The position numbers were made by a program, and so were the translations under genes. A stretch of 5,399 nt of DNA. Origin: Comamonas sp. lk (GTDB lineage: Bacteria; Pseudomonadota; Gammaproteobacteria; Burkholderiales; Burkholderiaceae_C). The notes below the pieces were generated by a model that was not told the DNA's origin, did not search any database, and worked only from the letters and a program-made list of their open reading frames with translations. Positions 4,988 through 5,399 of the stretch are shown in pieces. The DNA lies in NCBI GenBank assembly GCA_945875225.1, contig CAMCJY010000157.1, positions 1 through 5,399 on the forward strand, in the 5' to 3' direction. Position 1 is the stretch's first letter. Each line of letters opens with the position of its first letter.

Positions 4988-5399
4988 ATGAACACATCAA
5001 AAAACATGTCTTTTAACGACCTGGAGCAGTGGTTGAACGAGCGCCGCGTGACCGAGGTCGAATGCCTGGTGCCCGACTTAACTGGCGTGGCACGCGGAAA
5101 AATCTTGCCGCGCGCCAAATTCACCGAAGACCGGGGCATGCGCCTGCCCCAGGCCATAGTCGCCATGGGCGTTACAGGCGAATTTCCCGAAAGTGGGCCT
5201 TACTACGATGTGATAGAGCCAACGGACCGGGATATGCAGTTGCGCCCCGACCCGTCCACCGTGCGCATCGTGCCCTGGGCGACCGACCCGACGGCGCAGG
5301 TGATCCATGACTGCTTTGACCATCAGGGCAAGTTGGTGCCTTTTGCCCCGCGCAGTGTGTTGCGCAAAGTCTGTGATTTGTTTGCAGCCGAAGGGCTCA
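4988..5399 (+). CDS. puuA: glutamine synthetase family protein, probably gamma-glutamylputrescine synthetase (N-terminal 137 residues; 3' end outside window)
   Basis: An open frame from the ATG at 4988 runs off the window without a stop. Residues 22-120 match the N-terminal beta-grasp domain of class III/PuuA-type glutamine synthetases: VECLVPDLTGVARGKILPRA, then QAIVAMGVTGEFPESGPYYD, the PTDRDMQLRPD segment, and VRIVPW. APRSVLRKVCDLFAAEGL begins the linker into the catalytic domain, which lies beyond the window. PuuA joins glutamate to putrescine using ATP, the step just before PuuB, and the adjacent puuB-like gene supports this assignment. Other glutamine-synthetase-like enzymes acting on amines cannot be excluded without the catalytic half. 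An alternative start is the ATG at 5006 (residue 7). Neither start has a strong Shine-Dalgarno. The full protein should be about 450-475 residues. Confidence 0.85.
   Translation, partial: MNTSKNMSFNDLEQWLNERRVTEVECLVPDLTGVARGKILPRAKFTEDRGMRLPQAIVAMGVTGEFPESGPYYDVIEPTDRDMQLRPDPSTVRIVPWATDPTAQVIHDCFDHQGKLVPFAPRSVLRKVCDLFAAEGL

Noticed and set aside
5029..5310. 93-codon plus-strand frame within the last gene
   Set aside because: The overlapping frame from 4988 encodes a clear glutamine-synthetase N-terminus. This frame is an Arg/Pro-rich shadow.
1..5399. CRISPR array, tRNA, insertion sequence, toxin-antitoxin or other defence system
   Set aside because: No spaced direct repeats, cloverleaf, transposase or paired terminal inverted repeats were seen, and all sizeable frames are accounted for by metabolic, transport or chromatin-type genes.

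Overview
The window looks like chromosomal DNA of a betaproteobacterium of the order Burkholderiales (Comamonadaceae/Rhodoferax-like). This rests on a moderately high GC content, G/C-ending codon preference, a short SWIB-domain protein with a Lys/Ala/Pro tail that is common in that group, and the style of the RraA-like and polyamine proteins. No tools were run, so all family assignments come from reading the translated sequence.

Layout: (1) Positions 1-1046 (+) hold the 3' three quarters of an FAD-dependent oxidoreductase cut by the window edge. It ends in a strong bidirectional terminator (1071-1112). (2) Positions 1148-1498 (-) encode a 116-residue SWIB-domain protein with a histone H1-like basic tail, converging on the same terminator. 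(3) Positions 1499-1686 are non-coding and carry a candidate promoter for the SWIB gene. (4) Positions 1687 to about 1976 (+) are a broken rraA-type gene. Its N-terminal third and C-terminal end are recognisable, but the central active-site region is deleted and the two parts lie in different frames. (5) Positions 1982-3010 (-) encode an apparently intact EamA/DMT-family transporter that converges directly on the rraA remnant. (6) Positions 3033-3548 (+) are an agmatinase/ureohydrolase gene with a good ribosome binding site and one uninterrupted frame, but two internal blocks are missing that normally carry most of the Mn-binding residues. (7) Positions 3590-4897 (+) encode a full-length PuuB-like gamma-glutamylputrescine oxidase. 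(8) Positions 4988-5399 (+) are the start of a glutamine-synthetase-family protein, probably PuuA (gamma-glutamylputrescine synthetase), running off the window end.

How the genes fit together: the + strand genes from 3033 onward look like a polyamine-use operon. Agmatinase would make putrescine from agmatine, PuuA would glutamylate putrescine and PuuB would oxidise the product. In this copy the agmatinase step is almost certainly dead, while the two Puu genes appear intact as far as visible.

The most notable observation is that two separate genes flanking the intact transporter carry three internal deletions, each estimated at about 60-70 codons. Two are in frame and one is out of frame. This suggests local, repeated small-deletion decay, or a systematic assembly problem that should be excluded. 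I found no CRISPR array, tRNA, rRNA, insertion sequence or convincing new defence system.
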